Notes under the pieces: generated by a model | The model's database searches: none | What the model was told of the DNA's origin: nothing | The model's input: the letters and a program-made list of their open reading frames with translations, nothing else | In this document: positions 42,984 through 50,494 of the stretch, one piece after another | How the letters are laid out: each line of letters starts with the position of its first letter | Numbering within the stretch: position 1 is the first letter of the stretch | Program-made: the position numbers and the translations under genes | NCBI RefSeq assembly: GCF_010686725.1 | Contig: NZ_JAAGWZ010000002.1 | Location: 558,001 to 622,000 of the forward strand | DNA: 64,000 nt | Source of the DNA: Galbitalea soli | Lineage (GTDB): Bacteria > Actinomycetota > Actinomycetes > Actinomycetales > Microbacteriaceae | Direction of reading: 5' to 3'

Positions 42984-43709
42984 ATGCGGATGTCGGAGCT
43001 CAGCGGGCGCAGCGGCGTCGCCATCCCCACCATCAAGTTCTATGTGCGGGAGGGACTGCTCGCCCACGGGGTGCTCACGAGCCCCAATCAGGCGCAGTAC
43101 GACGACTCCCACGTGGAACGGTTGCGGTTGATCCGGGCGCTCGTGGAGGTCGGCGGTCTCAGCGTCGCCTCGGTGCGCGAGGTGCTCGCCGCGATGGATC
43201 GCTCGGGCCCCGAGGAGGTGCTGTCGGCGACGCATCGCGCGATGGCCGAGCGAGCGGCGGTGCCCGCGGGCAGTGCGGCGGCGCTCCGCGGCAGTGCGGC
43301 GGCGCCTGCGGGCACTGCCCCGGCGCCCAAGGGCGGTGCGACGGCCGCCGAACCGAGCGCCGGCGAGAGCGAGCTGCGGGCATTCCTCGAGGGGGGCGGC
43401 TACACGATCCGCGCCGACAACCCTGGCATCGCGCAGGCGGGTCGCGTGCTCGACGCCTACCTCGCGCTCGGCCATGACGAACTGGTCGAGTTGCTGCCCG
43501 AGTACCTCATCGCGGCGATCGCGGTCGCGCAGGCCGATCGCGCCGTGCTGGACTTCGTCGACGGCCGCCAGGCGCGGGTCGCGGCCGGCATGCTGGGAAC
43601 GGTGCTCGGCGACGCGCTGTTCGCGGGCCTTCGACAGCTCGCGCAGGAGCACGTCGCCGAGCAGCATCGACGGGATTCCCGGCGCACGCCGGGCGAGGGC
43701 CGGGCTTAG
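42984..43709 (+). CDS. MerR family transcriptional regulator
   Basis: The 241-residue protein has an N-terminal MerR winged helix (MRMSELSGRSGVAIPTIKFYVREGLL, then a dimerisation helix through GGLSVASVREVLAAMD). A Gly/Ala/Ser/Pro-rich low-complexity linker (about 88-125), made of imperfect repeats of GSAAA, leads to a helical C-terminal domain, possibly ligand binding. TAGGCT (42971-42976) ends 7 bases before ATG 42984, fitting leaderless transcription. Its 3' end overlaps the convergent MBL-fold gene by 4 bases. The regulated genes are unknown. Confidence 0.82.
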   Translation: MRMSELSGRSGVAIPTIKFYVREGLLAHGVLTSPNQAQYDDSHVERLRLIRALVEVGGLSVASVREVLAAMDRSGPEEVLSATHRAMAERAAVPAGSAAALRGSAAAPAGTAPAPKGGATAAEPSAGESELRAFLEGGGYTIRADNPGIAQAGRVLDAYLALGHDELVELLPEYLIAAIAVAQADRAVLDFVDGRQARVAAGMLGTVLGDALFAGLRQLAQEHVAEQHRRDSRRTPGEGRA

Positions 43710-44341
43710 AGCTCCAGTTCTCCACCGACGGCGAGCGGGAAGAATTCTCCACCGTTCTGCTCCGTCGCGCCCTTGATCCGGTCGTACGCCATACCGTTTC
43801 CGATGTCGGAGTTGACCCGCTCGTGCACCGGGAACGTGCGCTTCGCCTTCGCGGCGAGCACGTAGTCGATCACCTCGCCGATCTTCAGCCAGGGTGCGCT
43901 CGCGGGCACGGCCAGCAGCTCGACGCCCTCGGGCGGCAGCGTGAAGGAGTCGCCGGGGTGGAAGACGGTGTCGTTGATGAGCACGCCGACGTTGTCGACG
44001 ACAGGAATGGAGGAGTGGATGACCGCGTGCTTCGAGCCGATGAAACGCAGCGAGAACGGCCCCGCGGTCGCGGTGGAGCCATCGTCGACGACCGTCACGT
44101 CGAAGCCGGTGGCGGCAGCGGCCACACCGGCGGGGGCGAAGATGGGGATGCCCGGGTTCTCCGCGAGGATCGCGGTCAGCTGGTCGGGGGTCCAGTGATC
44201 CGCGTGCTCGTGGGTGACCACGATGCCGACGACGTCCTTCTGGCCGGTGAGGGGAGTCGTGAAGGCCCCCGGGTCGACGATGAGGCGAGCGCCGTCGAGA
44301 TCGACGGCAAAACAGGCGTGTTCGTACTTGGTGATTCGCAT
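43706..44341 (-). CDS. MBL-fold metal-dependent hydrolase
   Basis: The 211-residue protein starts MRITKYEHACFAVDLDGARLIVDPG and has the metallo-beta-lactamase metal motif THEHADHW, followed by the Asp- and His-containing strands typical of the UlaG/YtnP-like group (GSKHAVIH, FHPGDSF). The function cannot be narrowed from sequence. TACGCT on the minus strand (44348-44353) ends 6 bases before ATG 44341, suggesting a leaderless mRNA. It is divergent from the lipid kinase. Confidence 0.85.
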   Translation of the reverse strand: MRITKYEHACFAVDLDGARLIVDPGAFTTPLTGQKDVVGIVVTHEHADHWTPDQLTAILAENPGIPIFAPAGVAAAATGFDVTVVDDGSTATAGPFSLRFIGSKHAVIHSSIPVVDNVGVLINDTVFHPGDSFTLPPEGVELLAVPASAPWLKIGEVIDYVLAAKAKRTFPVHERVNSDIGNGMAYDRIKGATEQNGGEFFPLAVGGELEL

Positions 44342-44406
44342 GATCCGAGCGTACGCCTCCCGCGATGCGTGCCTCCGGGGAGCGGCCCAGCCCCCATAAT
44401 CAGCAC

Positions 44407-45324
44407 ATGACGACGACGCCGAAGCGACTGGCCGTGGCGATCAACCCCTCCGCGCGGTTCGGTGCGAGCCGGGGCGTCGGTCCGCTGGTCGTCGAACGCC
44501 TCGGTGCGGCGGGCCACGAGGTGACCGCCCTCCTCGAGGCCGACTTCGCCACCCTGCAGGCGAGGGCGAGCGAGGTGGTCGCGGGCCGTCCGGACGCGCT
44601 CATCCTGGTCGGCGGCGACGGGATGATCAACCTCGGCACCAACCTCGTGGCCGGTACGGGCGTGCCCCTCGGCATCATCCCCAGCGGCACCGGCAACGAC
44701 ATGGCCCGCAGCCTCGGAATTCCGATCGAGAACGCCGAGGCCGCGATCGCCGCCCTGCTGGCGGCGCTCGAGCTGCCGCCGCGCGTCATCGACGCGGTGC
44801 GGGTGCGCGACGACGCGGGGAACACCCGCTGGTACGGCTGCATGCTCTCCGCCGGGTTCGACTCGCTCGTCAACGAGCGCGCCAACCGCATGCGCAGGCC
44901 CCGCGGCAAGAGCCGCTACACGATCGCGATGCTGCTCGAACTCGCGACCCTCGAGCCCCTCTCCTATCGCATCACGCTCGACGGCGAGGTGCTCGAGACC
45001 CGCGGGCTGCTGGTCTCCGTCGGCAACGGCGTGTCGCTCGGTGGTGGCATGAAGGTGACCCCGGACGCGCTGCTCGATGACGGCCTCGTCGATGTGCTCG
45101 TCGTGGGGGCGATGACGCGGCGGAGGTTCCTGAGCATCTACCCGCGGGTGTTCGCGGGCACCCACGTGCGCGAACCCGAGGTGAGCATCCACCGTGCTCG
45201 CACCGTGCGCCTGGAGGCGGAGGGTGTCGTCGCCTACACCGACGGCGAGCGGTTCTCGCCCCTGCCGGTCGACATCGTGGTGGAGCCCGGCGCACTCGCG
45301 GTCTACGCGCCACCGAGGGCGTAG
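44407..45324 (+). CDS. Diacylglycerol/lipid kinase family protein (DagK/YegS-like)
   Basis: The 305-residue protein has the lipid kinase catalytic loop VGGDGMIN near residue 72, the nucleotide-binding PSGTGNDMAR near residue 97 and the C-terminal VTPDALLDDGLVDVLVVG region. Members phosphorylate diacylglycerol, sphingosine or related lipids. CATAAT (44395-44400) ends 6 bases before ATG 44407, so it is probably leaderless. The lipid substrate is unknown. Confidence 0.9.
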   Translation: MTTTPKRLAVAINPSARFGASRGVGPLVVERLGAAGHEVTALLEADFATLQARASEVVAGRPDALILVGGDGMINLGTNLVAGTGVPLGIIPSGTGNDMARSLGIPIENAEAAIAALLAALELPPRVIDAVRVRDDAGNTRWYGCMLSAGFDSLVNERANRMRRPRGKSRYTIAMLLELATLEPLSYRITLDGEVLETRGLLVSVGNGVSLGGGMKVTPDALLDDGLVDVLVVGAMTRRRFLSIYPRVFAGTHVREPEVSIHRARTVRLEAEGVVAYTDGERFSPLPVDIVVEPGALAVYAPPRA

Positions 45325-45435
45325 CGGGCGGCCGTATCGTCTCGTCCCGTGCTCGTCAAGGGCAGGCGAGACTTCCTCGACGGGCGTAACGTCTCCCGAT
45401 GGCCGGCCGATGCCGGCGGCGCGAGGAGGATGCCC

Positions 45436-46887
45436 ATGTCGAGTTCGGTCGAAACGCACAGGAGCACCGGCGCCACCCGCAGCCTCGTCCCCGCCCGGAT
45501 GGACCGTCTGCCCTGGACCAGGTTCCACTGGTCAGTGGTGATCGGGCTCGGGGTCTCCTGGATCCTCGACGGCCTGGAGATCCAGATCGTCGCCAACGCG
45601 GGCTTCGCGAGCGAGTTCCACATGAACGCGGCGCAGGTCGGCTGGCTCGGCACCACCTACCTCGTGGGGCAGGTCGTCGGCTCGCTCGTCTTCGGTCGCC
45701 TCGCCGACCGGCTGGGGCGCAAGAAGCTGTTCATCCTCACGCTGCTCATCTACCTGCTCGGCAGCGGGATCGCGGGGCTCGCCCCCGCCGTCTGGTTCCT
45801 GTTCGTCTTCCGGTTCGTGGCCGGCCTCGGCATCGGCGGCGAGTACGCGGCCATCAATTCCGCAATCGACGAGCTGATCCCCTCCAAGTACCGCGGGCAC
45901 GTCGACATCGCGATCAACGGCACCTACTGGGGTGGCGCTGCCCTCGGTGCCGCAGCGAACGTGTTGCTGCTGAACACCTCCAACTTCGACGTGAACATCG
46001 GCTGGCGCATCGGCTTCTTCATCGGCCCGGTACTGGGCCTCGCGATCATCTTCCTGCGCCGCAGCATCCCCGAGAGCCCGCGCTGGCTCATGACGCACGG
46101 CCGCGAGCAGGAGGCCGAGCAGACCGTCGACGAGATCGAGCGTCGCGTCACCGCCGACGGGCACACCCTCGACGAGGTTCCGGATGACCGTGCCATCGAG
46201 GTGACGGCGACCGACCGCATCCCCTTCGCGACGATCATGCACGTGCTGTTCCGCACCTACCCGCGCCGCACGCTGGTGGGCGCGACCATGATGATCACCC
46301 AGTCGTTCCTCTACAACGCGATCTTCTTCACCTACGCTCTCGTGCTCGAGAACTTCTACTCGGTGCCGGTCGCGACGACCGCGCTGTATTTCTTCCCCTT
46401 CGCGATCGGCAACCTCGCGGGCCCGCTCGTGCTGGGGCGTCTCTTCGACTCGTGGGGGCGTCGCAAGATGATCTTCCTCACCTACGGTCTCGCGGGGGCG
46501 GTGCTCGCGGTCTCCGCCGCGATGTTCAGTGCCGGCGTTCTCACCGCGACGACGCAGACGATCTTCTGGTGCGTCGCGTTCTTCTTCGCCTCGGCGGGGG
46601 CGTCGAGCGCGTACCTGACGGTGAGCGAGATCTTCCCGCTCGAGGTGCGCAGCCAGGCGATCTCCTACTTCTTCTCGATCGCGCAGATCTTCGGCGCCTC
46701 CGCCCCGTTCACCTATGGCCTGCTCATCGGCGATGGGCACTCCCGCGGACCGCTGACGGCCGGGTACTACCTGGGCGCCGGCATCATGATCGTCGGCGGG
46801 GTCGTCGCGCTTATCTTCGGCGTCAACGCGGAACGCCAATCGCTGGAGTCGGTCACCGAACCCCTCTCGGTTGTGAAGCGCGACTGA
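45436..46887 (+). CDS. Major facilitator superfamily transporter
   Basis: The 483-residue protein has about 12 membrane helices and MFS signatures: the loop 2-3 motif GRLADRLGRKK, the repeat-half version GRLFDSWGRRK, and RFVAGLGIGGEYAA. These place it with sugar/aromatic-acid:H+ symporter-like families; the solute is unknown. ATG 45436 lies 6 bases after GAGGAGG, while ATG 45430 abuts that ribosome-binding site and the GTG at 45349 has none. It is preceded by the lipid kinase and followed by tRNA-Glu. Confidence 0.88.
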   Translation: MSSSVETHRSTGATRSLVPARMDRLPWTRFHWSVVIGLGVSWILDGLEIQIVANAGFASEFHMNAAQVGWLGTTYLVGQVVGSLVFGRLADRLGRKKLFILTLLIYLLGSGIAGLAPAVWFLFVFRFVAGLGIGGEYAAINSAIDELIPSKYRGHVDIAINGTYWGGAALGAAANVLLLNTSNFDVNIGWRIGFFIGPVLGLAIIFLRRSIPESPRWLMTHGREQEAEQTVDEIERRVTADGHTLDEVPDDRAIEVTATDRIPFATIMHVLFRTYPRRTLVGATMMITQSFLYNAIFFTYALVLENFYSVPVATTALYFFPFAIGNLAGPLVLGRLFDSWGRRKMIFLTYGLAGAVLAVSAAMFSAGVLTATTQTIFWCVAFFFASAGASSAYLTVSEIFPLEVRSQAISYFFSIAQIFGASAPFTYGLLIGDGHSRGPLTAGYYLGAGIMIVGGVVALIFGVNAERQSLESVTEPLSVVKRD

Positions 46888-46924
46888 GGGATGACCGGCC
46901 GCGGGCCGCACCGCCCCGCCCGTT

Positions 46925-46954
46925 TTGCCGAGCGGCCCCGCGGTGTGGCATACT
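46925..46954 (+). promoter_or_regulatory. Promoter of tRNA-Glu
   Basis: TTGCCG (46925-46930) and CATACT (46949-46954) are separated by 18 bases. The predicted start is about 11 bases before the tRNA. Confidence 0.6.
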
Positions 46955-46971
46955 CGTAAAGTTGTCGTGAC

Positions 46972-47047
46972 GGCCCCATCGTATAGTGGCCTAGTACGCC
47001 GCCCTCTCACGGCGGTAACACCGGTTCGAATCCGGTTGGGGTCACCA
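46972..47047 (+). tRNA. tRNA-Glu (anticodon CTC)
   Basis: The 76-base cloverleaf has acceptor GGCCCCA pairing with TGGGGTC (one G-T pair), anticodon stem CCGCC/GGCGG with loop CTCTCAC and anticodon CTC, T stem CCGGT/TCCGG-type with loop TTCGAAT, and an encoded CCA end. It reads GAG codons. A rho-independent terminator follows. The DNA beyond contains toxin-antitoxin genes and gene remnants, as often seen behind tRNA attachment sites. Confidence 0.93.
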
Positions 47048-47052
47048 ACTCG

Positions 47053-47091
47053 AAGTCCGGAACCGCAGTCTCTGCGGGGCCGGACTTTTTT
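47053..47091 (+). terminator. Rho-independent terminator of tRNA-Glu
   Basis: AAGTCCGG and CCGGACTT form the outer stem, with an inner CCGCAG/CTGCGG stem, and a run of T follows. This is the strongest terminator in the window. Confidence 0.85.
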
Positions 47092-47146
47092 GTTTCTGGC
47101 CATTCGTGCGGGCGCGCCGCTTCGGGAGGGTGGGGTACGGTGTCCG

Positions 47147-47260
47147 CTGAAAAGCGGGTTGGCCGGGCGCTGGTCGTTTTCCGTCAACGGCAACTGGAGA
47201 GTGACGTTTGAGTTCCGTGACGGTAGCTCCTACGTCCTGGACTACGAGGACTATCACTGA
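47147..47260 (+). pseudogene. C-terminal remnant of a HigB/RelE-type toxin
   Basis: The frame ending at 47260 encodes LKSGLAGRWSFSVNGNWRVTF then EFRDGSSYVLDYEDYH, the last 37 residues of a HigB toxin. The first 50-60 residues are missing; tRNA-Glu and its terminator lie directly upstream instead. The stop overlaps the higA-like ATG, the normal higBA junction, so the antitoxin is left without a complete toxin. Confidence 0.75.
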
Positions 47261-47565
47261 TGGACGAGCTCAAACCGATGCACAATCCGCCCCACCCGGG
47301 GGAGTTCATCTCCGAGGTTTACCTTGAGCCGTTCGGGGTGAGTGGGCGTGACCTAGCGAAGCGGCTCGCAGTGTCTCCGTCGACTCTGAGCCGGGTGCTC
47401 ACCGGCGCGAGCCACGTGACGCCGGAGATGGCACTTCGCCTTTCGAAGGCGCTCGGCCGGAGCGCCGAGAGTTGGCTCGCGATGCAGGACAGCCACGACC
47501 TCGCGGTCGCGCGGCAGAGCCTCGACCTAGCGAACGTCAGCGTGCTGGAGCTCGCCTCCGCCTGA
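47260..47565 (+). CDS. higA: HigA-family antitoxin (orphan)
   Basis: This 101-residue HTH protein begins MHNPPHPGEFISEVYLEPFGVSGRDLAKRLAVSPSTLSRVLTG after a short lead, the classical HigA pattern, and ends with the WLAMQDSHDLAVARQ segment. HigA binds its operator and HigB. ATG 47260 overlaps the stop of the HigB remnant. Because the toxin is truncated, it may act only as a regulator or be on the way to loss. Confidence 0.85.
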   Translation: MDELKPMHNPPHPGEFISEVYLEPFGVSGRDLAKRLAVSPSTLSRVLTGASHVTPEMALRLSKALGRSAESWLAMQDSHDLAVARQSLDLANVSVLELASA

Positions 47566-47582
47566 CTCCAGCGCGTGCCCCA

Positions 47583-47864
47583 TCAGAGCACGAGCCGAAA
47601 ATCGAAGAGGTGGCCCGCCTGCTGCTGCAGCTCGTGCAGCAGCTCCGCCCCCTCCTGATCGAATTGCAGTCGACGCAGCTCACTCCCGAACATCCCCGTC
47701 TCCATATCGACGTGGTCGTTGAAGAACGTGGCCCACGCGAATAGACGGGTGGAGAGTTCGGGGGTGAGAATCCGGTCCCAGTCGGGCCGCGGATCCGGCA
47801 GCATGATGTCGTTCAGCGGCCAGTCCTGGAGGTAGTCCACCGATAGGCGGTATTCGGGTTTCAC
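47583..47864 (-). CDS. Hypothetical protein downstream of a second HigA
   Basis: The 93-residue soluble protein begins with KPEYRLSVDYLQDWPLNDIMLP and ends HELQQQAGHLFDFRLVL. No family is recognised. GTG 47864 follows GGGAGG with short spacing; the in-frame codon at 47876 is an alternative. It is 31 bases downstream of the second higA-like gene and probably co-transcribed with it. Confidence 0.5.
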   Translation of the reverse strand: MKPEYRLSVDYLQDWPLNDIMLPDPRPDWDRILTPELSTRLFAWATFFNDHVDMETGMFGSELRRLQFDQEGAELLHELQQQAGHLFDFRLVL

Positions 47865-47895
47865 TGTTCCTCCCAACTCAGGGCGCCCCGCATGG

Positions 47896-48192
47896 CTACG
47901 CGGATATCAGCGGCGTGATCCTGTCGAACTCGGCCCGGTGCTGCTCGAAGGCGAGGTCAAGATCGTAGCGACTCTGTAGGTTCATCCAGAAGCGATCCGA
48001 GGTTCCCAATGCGCGGGCGAGCCGCAGCGCGGTGTCCGGGGTAATGGCGCGGCGCCCGTGCACGATCTCATTGATGCGCCGCGGTGGCACCGAGATCGTT
48101 TGTGCGAGTCGGTACTGGGTGATGCCCATCGGATTGAGGAACTCCTCCAGGAGGATCTCTCCGGGGTGAATCGGCTGGTGTGCGGTACTCAT
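47896..48192 (-). CDS. HigA-family antitoxin 2
   Basis: This 98-residue HTH protein starts STAHQPIHPGEILLEEFLNPMGITQYRLAQTISVPPRRINEIVHGRRAIT and ends RFWMNLQSRYDLDLAFEQH, a standard HigA antitoxin. No HigB-like toxin is found immediately upstream, so it is an orphan or has an unrecognised partner (possibly the small protein downstream). ATG 48192 gives the expected N-terminus. Confidence 0.85.
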   Translation of the reverse strand: MSTAHQPIHPGEILLEEFLNPMGITQYRLAQTISVPPRRINEIVHGRRAITPDTALRLARALGTSDRFWMNLQSRYDLDLAFEQHRAEFDRITPLISA

Positions 48193-48364
48193 AATCTCTC
48201 GCTCTCGTGGTGGTCGACGATTGCGGCGGCAGCTGGCGCCGGCCGGCTTGTGGGCCTCTGCAGCGCTGACTAGGCTGACCCTCCTGCCGCGACCGCGGCG
48301 GTATACCTTAGGCCGGACGCCGCTCGCCGGTTGGGCGCGCAACGCGCGAGTCGAGGGGATTGAG

Positions 48365-48911
48365 ATGCATCGTGAAATGGAGTCGGCGACTCCGCACATC
48401 AGCGCTCTGGAACTCCGCGTCGACTTTCTTGACGACGAAGAAGATGAACCCTCGCTGTCGATGCTGATCGATGGTCGCTCGGTGTTCGAAGCGGCCGGTT
48501 CGGCCCGATTCCAAGGATTCGACCCCGCAAGCATGCTGTGGGATACCGACGCATTGAGCGTGACGGAGACGGCCCGCCGCGTCGCGGTGTAACGATGTTC
48601 CTGCGGCGAACCAGGATGCGGGGCGGTTGCTCCGCTCGTCGCAGTGGAGGGCGAGCTCGTTCGATGGTCGGACTTTCGGCGCTACACCGGTGTGTTCACC
48701 AAACCGACGCTCGCCCCGCGGGATGAGTCCGCCTTCCTCGGCACGGACCACGGGGTGCCGCTCCCGTTCGCTGACCTGCTTTTCGATCGGGCCGAATACG
48801 AGGCGACGGTCGAGCGCGCCCGCCGAAGAGGCAGCCGACATCCTCCGGCAGTTGCGGTCGGTGCCGATCTCTCGGTGGCCAGAGGTCTTCCGGGCGAGTC
48901 CGCGCCGGTGA
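48365..48911 (+). pseudogene. Decayed conserved hypothetical gene with an in-frame stop and a frameshift
   Basis: From ATG 48365 the frame reads HISALELRVDFLDDEEDEPSLSMLIDG... then RRVAV, stop (TAA 48590-48592). The same frame then resumes without shift as RCSCGEPGCGAVAP followed by LVRWSDFRRYTGVF and LLFDRAEYEATVERA. The Cys-rich CxCGxxGCG directly after RRVAVY is what related actinobacterial proteins show, so a Tyr codon has become TAA. Near 48820 the reading continues in another frame as APAEEAADILRQL to 48911, a second lesion. The original function is unknown. Confidence 0.65.
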
Positions 48912-49068
48912 GGTCAGCGCCCGACGCTCGGGGCGGGCGCCGTGCAGGCGACGAGCGACGCGCCCACCGCAGCAATGAGCAACCCAAGGGGACGTGCTCG
49001 CGTTCGCGCCATGGCTACAGTGTGGCGCGTCGGGCGGATACGCGCCGAATGCTGCGAGTGCGTTCAGT

Positions 49069-49659
49069 TCATGTGCCGCCGAGATCGAGGCGAGGGGGAG
49101 CCGTCGGTTTCGGCGGCAGCCCGATCTCAAAGATTCTCGAGAGAAGCCGGATCGCCTTGTCGGGCAGCGGCTCGCCCGGATAGAAGGATTCGAACAGCTC
49201 TTCGGCCGTGTCGAGGGATCTGATGTCGGTCAGCGCGAGCAGCTTCGTGATGTCCGGAGTGTCGCGTCCGGGCCGGCAGGCAAGGAGCTTCATCGCCAGG
49301 AGCGCGTCAATCGGTGCGACTTCAATGGAGACGTCGCCGTCGTCGAAAATGGTTTCCCAATCGATGCGCCGTCCCCAACTGGGCAAAAACATCGCAGCAT
49401 TGTTGTTGAGCCAGTCTGCAGGCCAACCTCGGCTTGTCGCGATCCGATCAATAATCGGCTGAAGCTGGTCGATCGGCGCAATCTGAGCGTCGATATCCAA
49501 GGTGGTGTCTCGGTCGAAGTACGCAAGCCTCAGCGCGGCGCCCCCGACAATACGTATCGTGACACCGGTGAGACGCTCGGTGTGCGCTGATCGAATCAGC
49601 TCTCGTAATCCGTCGAGGAGGTCCCCGCGGTCAAGACGCGGCGTCTCAGATGCTGGCAA
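49069..49659 (-). CDS. DUF6036-like nucleotidyltransferase (probable toxin of a TA pair)
   Basis: The 196-residue protein has a nucleotidyltransferase fold: TIRIVGGAALRLAYFDRDTTLDIDAQI shows the GG-x(n)-DxD pattern, and a later IEVAPIDALLAMKLLACR is typical of DUF6036/AbiEii-related proteins. Such enzymes act as toxins or antitoxins by transferring nucleotides. It overlaps the end of the HTH gene by 14 bases and is translated after it, so the two form an operon. Confidence 0.72.
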   Translation of the reverse strand: MPASETPRLDRGDLLDGLRELIRSAHTERLTGVTIRIVGGAALRLAYFDRDTTLDIDAQIAPIDQLQPIIDRIATSRGWPADWLNNNAAMFLPSWGRRIDWETIFDDGDVSIEVAPIDALLAMKLLACRPGRDTPDITKLLALTDIRSLDTAEELFESFYPGEPLPDKAIRLLSRIFEIGLPPKPTAPPRLDLGGT

Positions 49660-50224
49660 GGGTGGACCGTTCGATCAGTACATTGCGGCGCAGGAACTCC
49701 GGCGGCACATCATCGAGGTTGGGCGCCACGTCGTAGCTGCTGAGTTGTGGAGATTGGGCGTGGGACAACACGCGCGACGCTTCCTGAGTCCATTCGGGCT
49801 TAGGCAACCGCGACTTTGCGAACCAGTAGTCGACGAGCGCGGCGAGCGCGGCATCCCAGGCTGCCGAACCGGTCGGACGCGGTTCGGCGATCGCCAGCGC
49901 GAATCGACTCGTACCGGAGTGACGGGCGAGGTTGTCGGAGTAGTCCAGGAAGGCCCGCAGGGCGGAGTCGGCCGACCCGGATTGCAGGGCGGATGCGATG
50001 CGGTCACCCGTCTCGGACGAGTCCGCACCGACTCCCGGAACGGAGACCAAGCGGTGACCGGTCTGACGGAGAAGGCGCTCGAGCGTGTCCACGGTGGGTA
50101 CACGTCTGCCTCGTTCGATGCTCGAGACCTCGGGCTGACTGGTGTGGGCTCGGGCTGCGAGTTCGCCCTGACTAATTCCGCTCGCGAGGCGAGATGCGCG
50201 CAGCAGCTGGGATGCGGTCACCAT
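49646..50224 (-). CDS. XRE-type HTH protein (probable antitoxin partner of the nucleotidyltransferase)
   Basis: The 192-residue protein begins with an XRE helix-turn-helix (LLRASRLASGISQGELAARAHTSQPEVSSIERGRRVPTVDTLERLL), followed by about 110 residues of unassigned sequence with ALAALVDYWFAKSRLPKPEW. ATG 50224 is preceded by AGGAGGA. A good promoter lies upstream on the minus strand. HTH plus nucleotidyltransferase pairs of this kind are seen as toxin-antitoxin modules, and I infer the same here. Confidence 0.75.
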   Translation of the reverse strand: MVTASQLLRASRLASGISQGELAARAHTSQPEVSSIERGRRVPTVDTLERLLRQTGHRLVSVPGVGADSSETGDRIASALQSGSADSALRAFLDYSDNLARHSGTSRFALAIAEPRPTGSAAWDAALAALVDYWFAKSRLPKPEWTQEASRVLSHAQSPQLSSYDVAPNLDDVPPEFLRRNVLIERSTLASI

Positions 50225-50233
50225 TCCTCCTAT

Positions 50234-50262
50234 ATCTAAGTAGGTATAGCAATCGTACAACA
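50234..50262 (-). promoter_or_regulatory. Promoter of the HTH/nucleotidyltransferase pair
   Basis: On the minus strand TTGTAC and TAGATA are separated by about 16 bases and followed by AGGAGGA and the ATG. The region is AT-rich compared with its surroundings. Confidence 0.5.
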
Positions 50263-50302
50263 ACGTCGACGCAAGAGGTGATCGCGAGTCAGACCTACGC
50301 GT

Positions 50303-50316
50303 ACTTGTGAACAAGT
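50303..50316. promoter_or_regulatory. Operator site 1 (ACTTGTGAACAAGT)
   Basis: Six-base arms ACTTGT/ACAAGT around GA. First of seven related sites. It lies about 190 bases before the acyl-CoA-dehydrogenase-like gene. Confidence 0.75.
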
Positions 50317-50396
50317 GACGCGCGCGGCGGACCGCGCCCCCGAAATACCCCTGTAAACGCTCGTAACTTTGCGGCCGCTTCGGCGTCGTCGGGTAC

Positions 50397-50410
50397 TGTT
50401 GTGAACAAGC
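50397..50410. promoter_or_regulatory. Operator site 2 (TGTTGTGAACAAGC)
   Basis: Shares the core TTGTGAACAA (50399-50408) with the other sites, about 85 bases before the acyl-CoA-dehydrogenase-like start. Sites 1 and 2 are about 94 bases apart, which could allow looping. Confidence 0.65.
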
Positions 50411-50494
50411 GCCAGATCTCCGCCATCTGGACCCTGCAGTTCCTTGCTCGTTCTCGCAGCTCGCGCATCCCCCGTGCGCCGTCGAAAGGCCACC

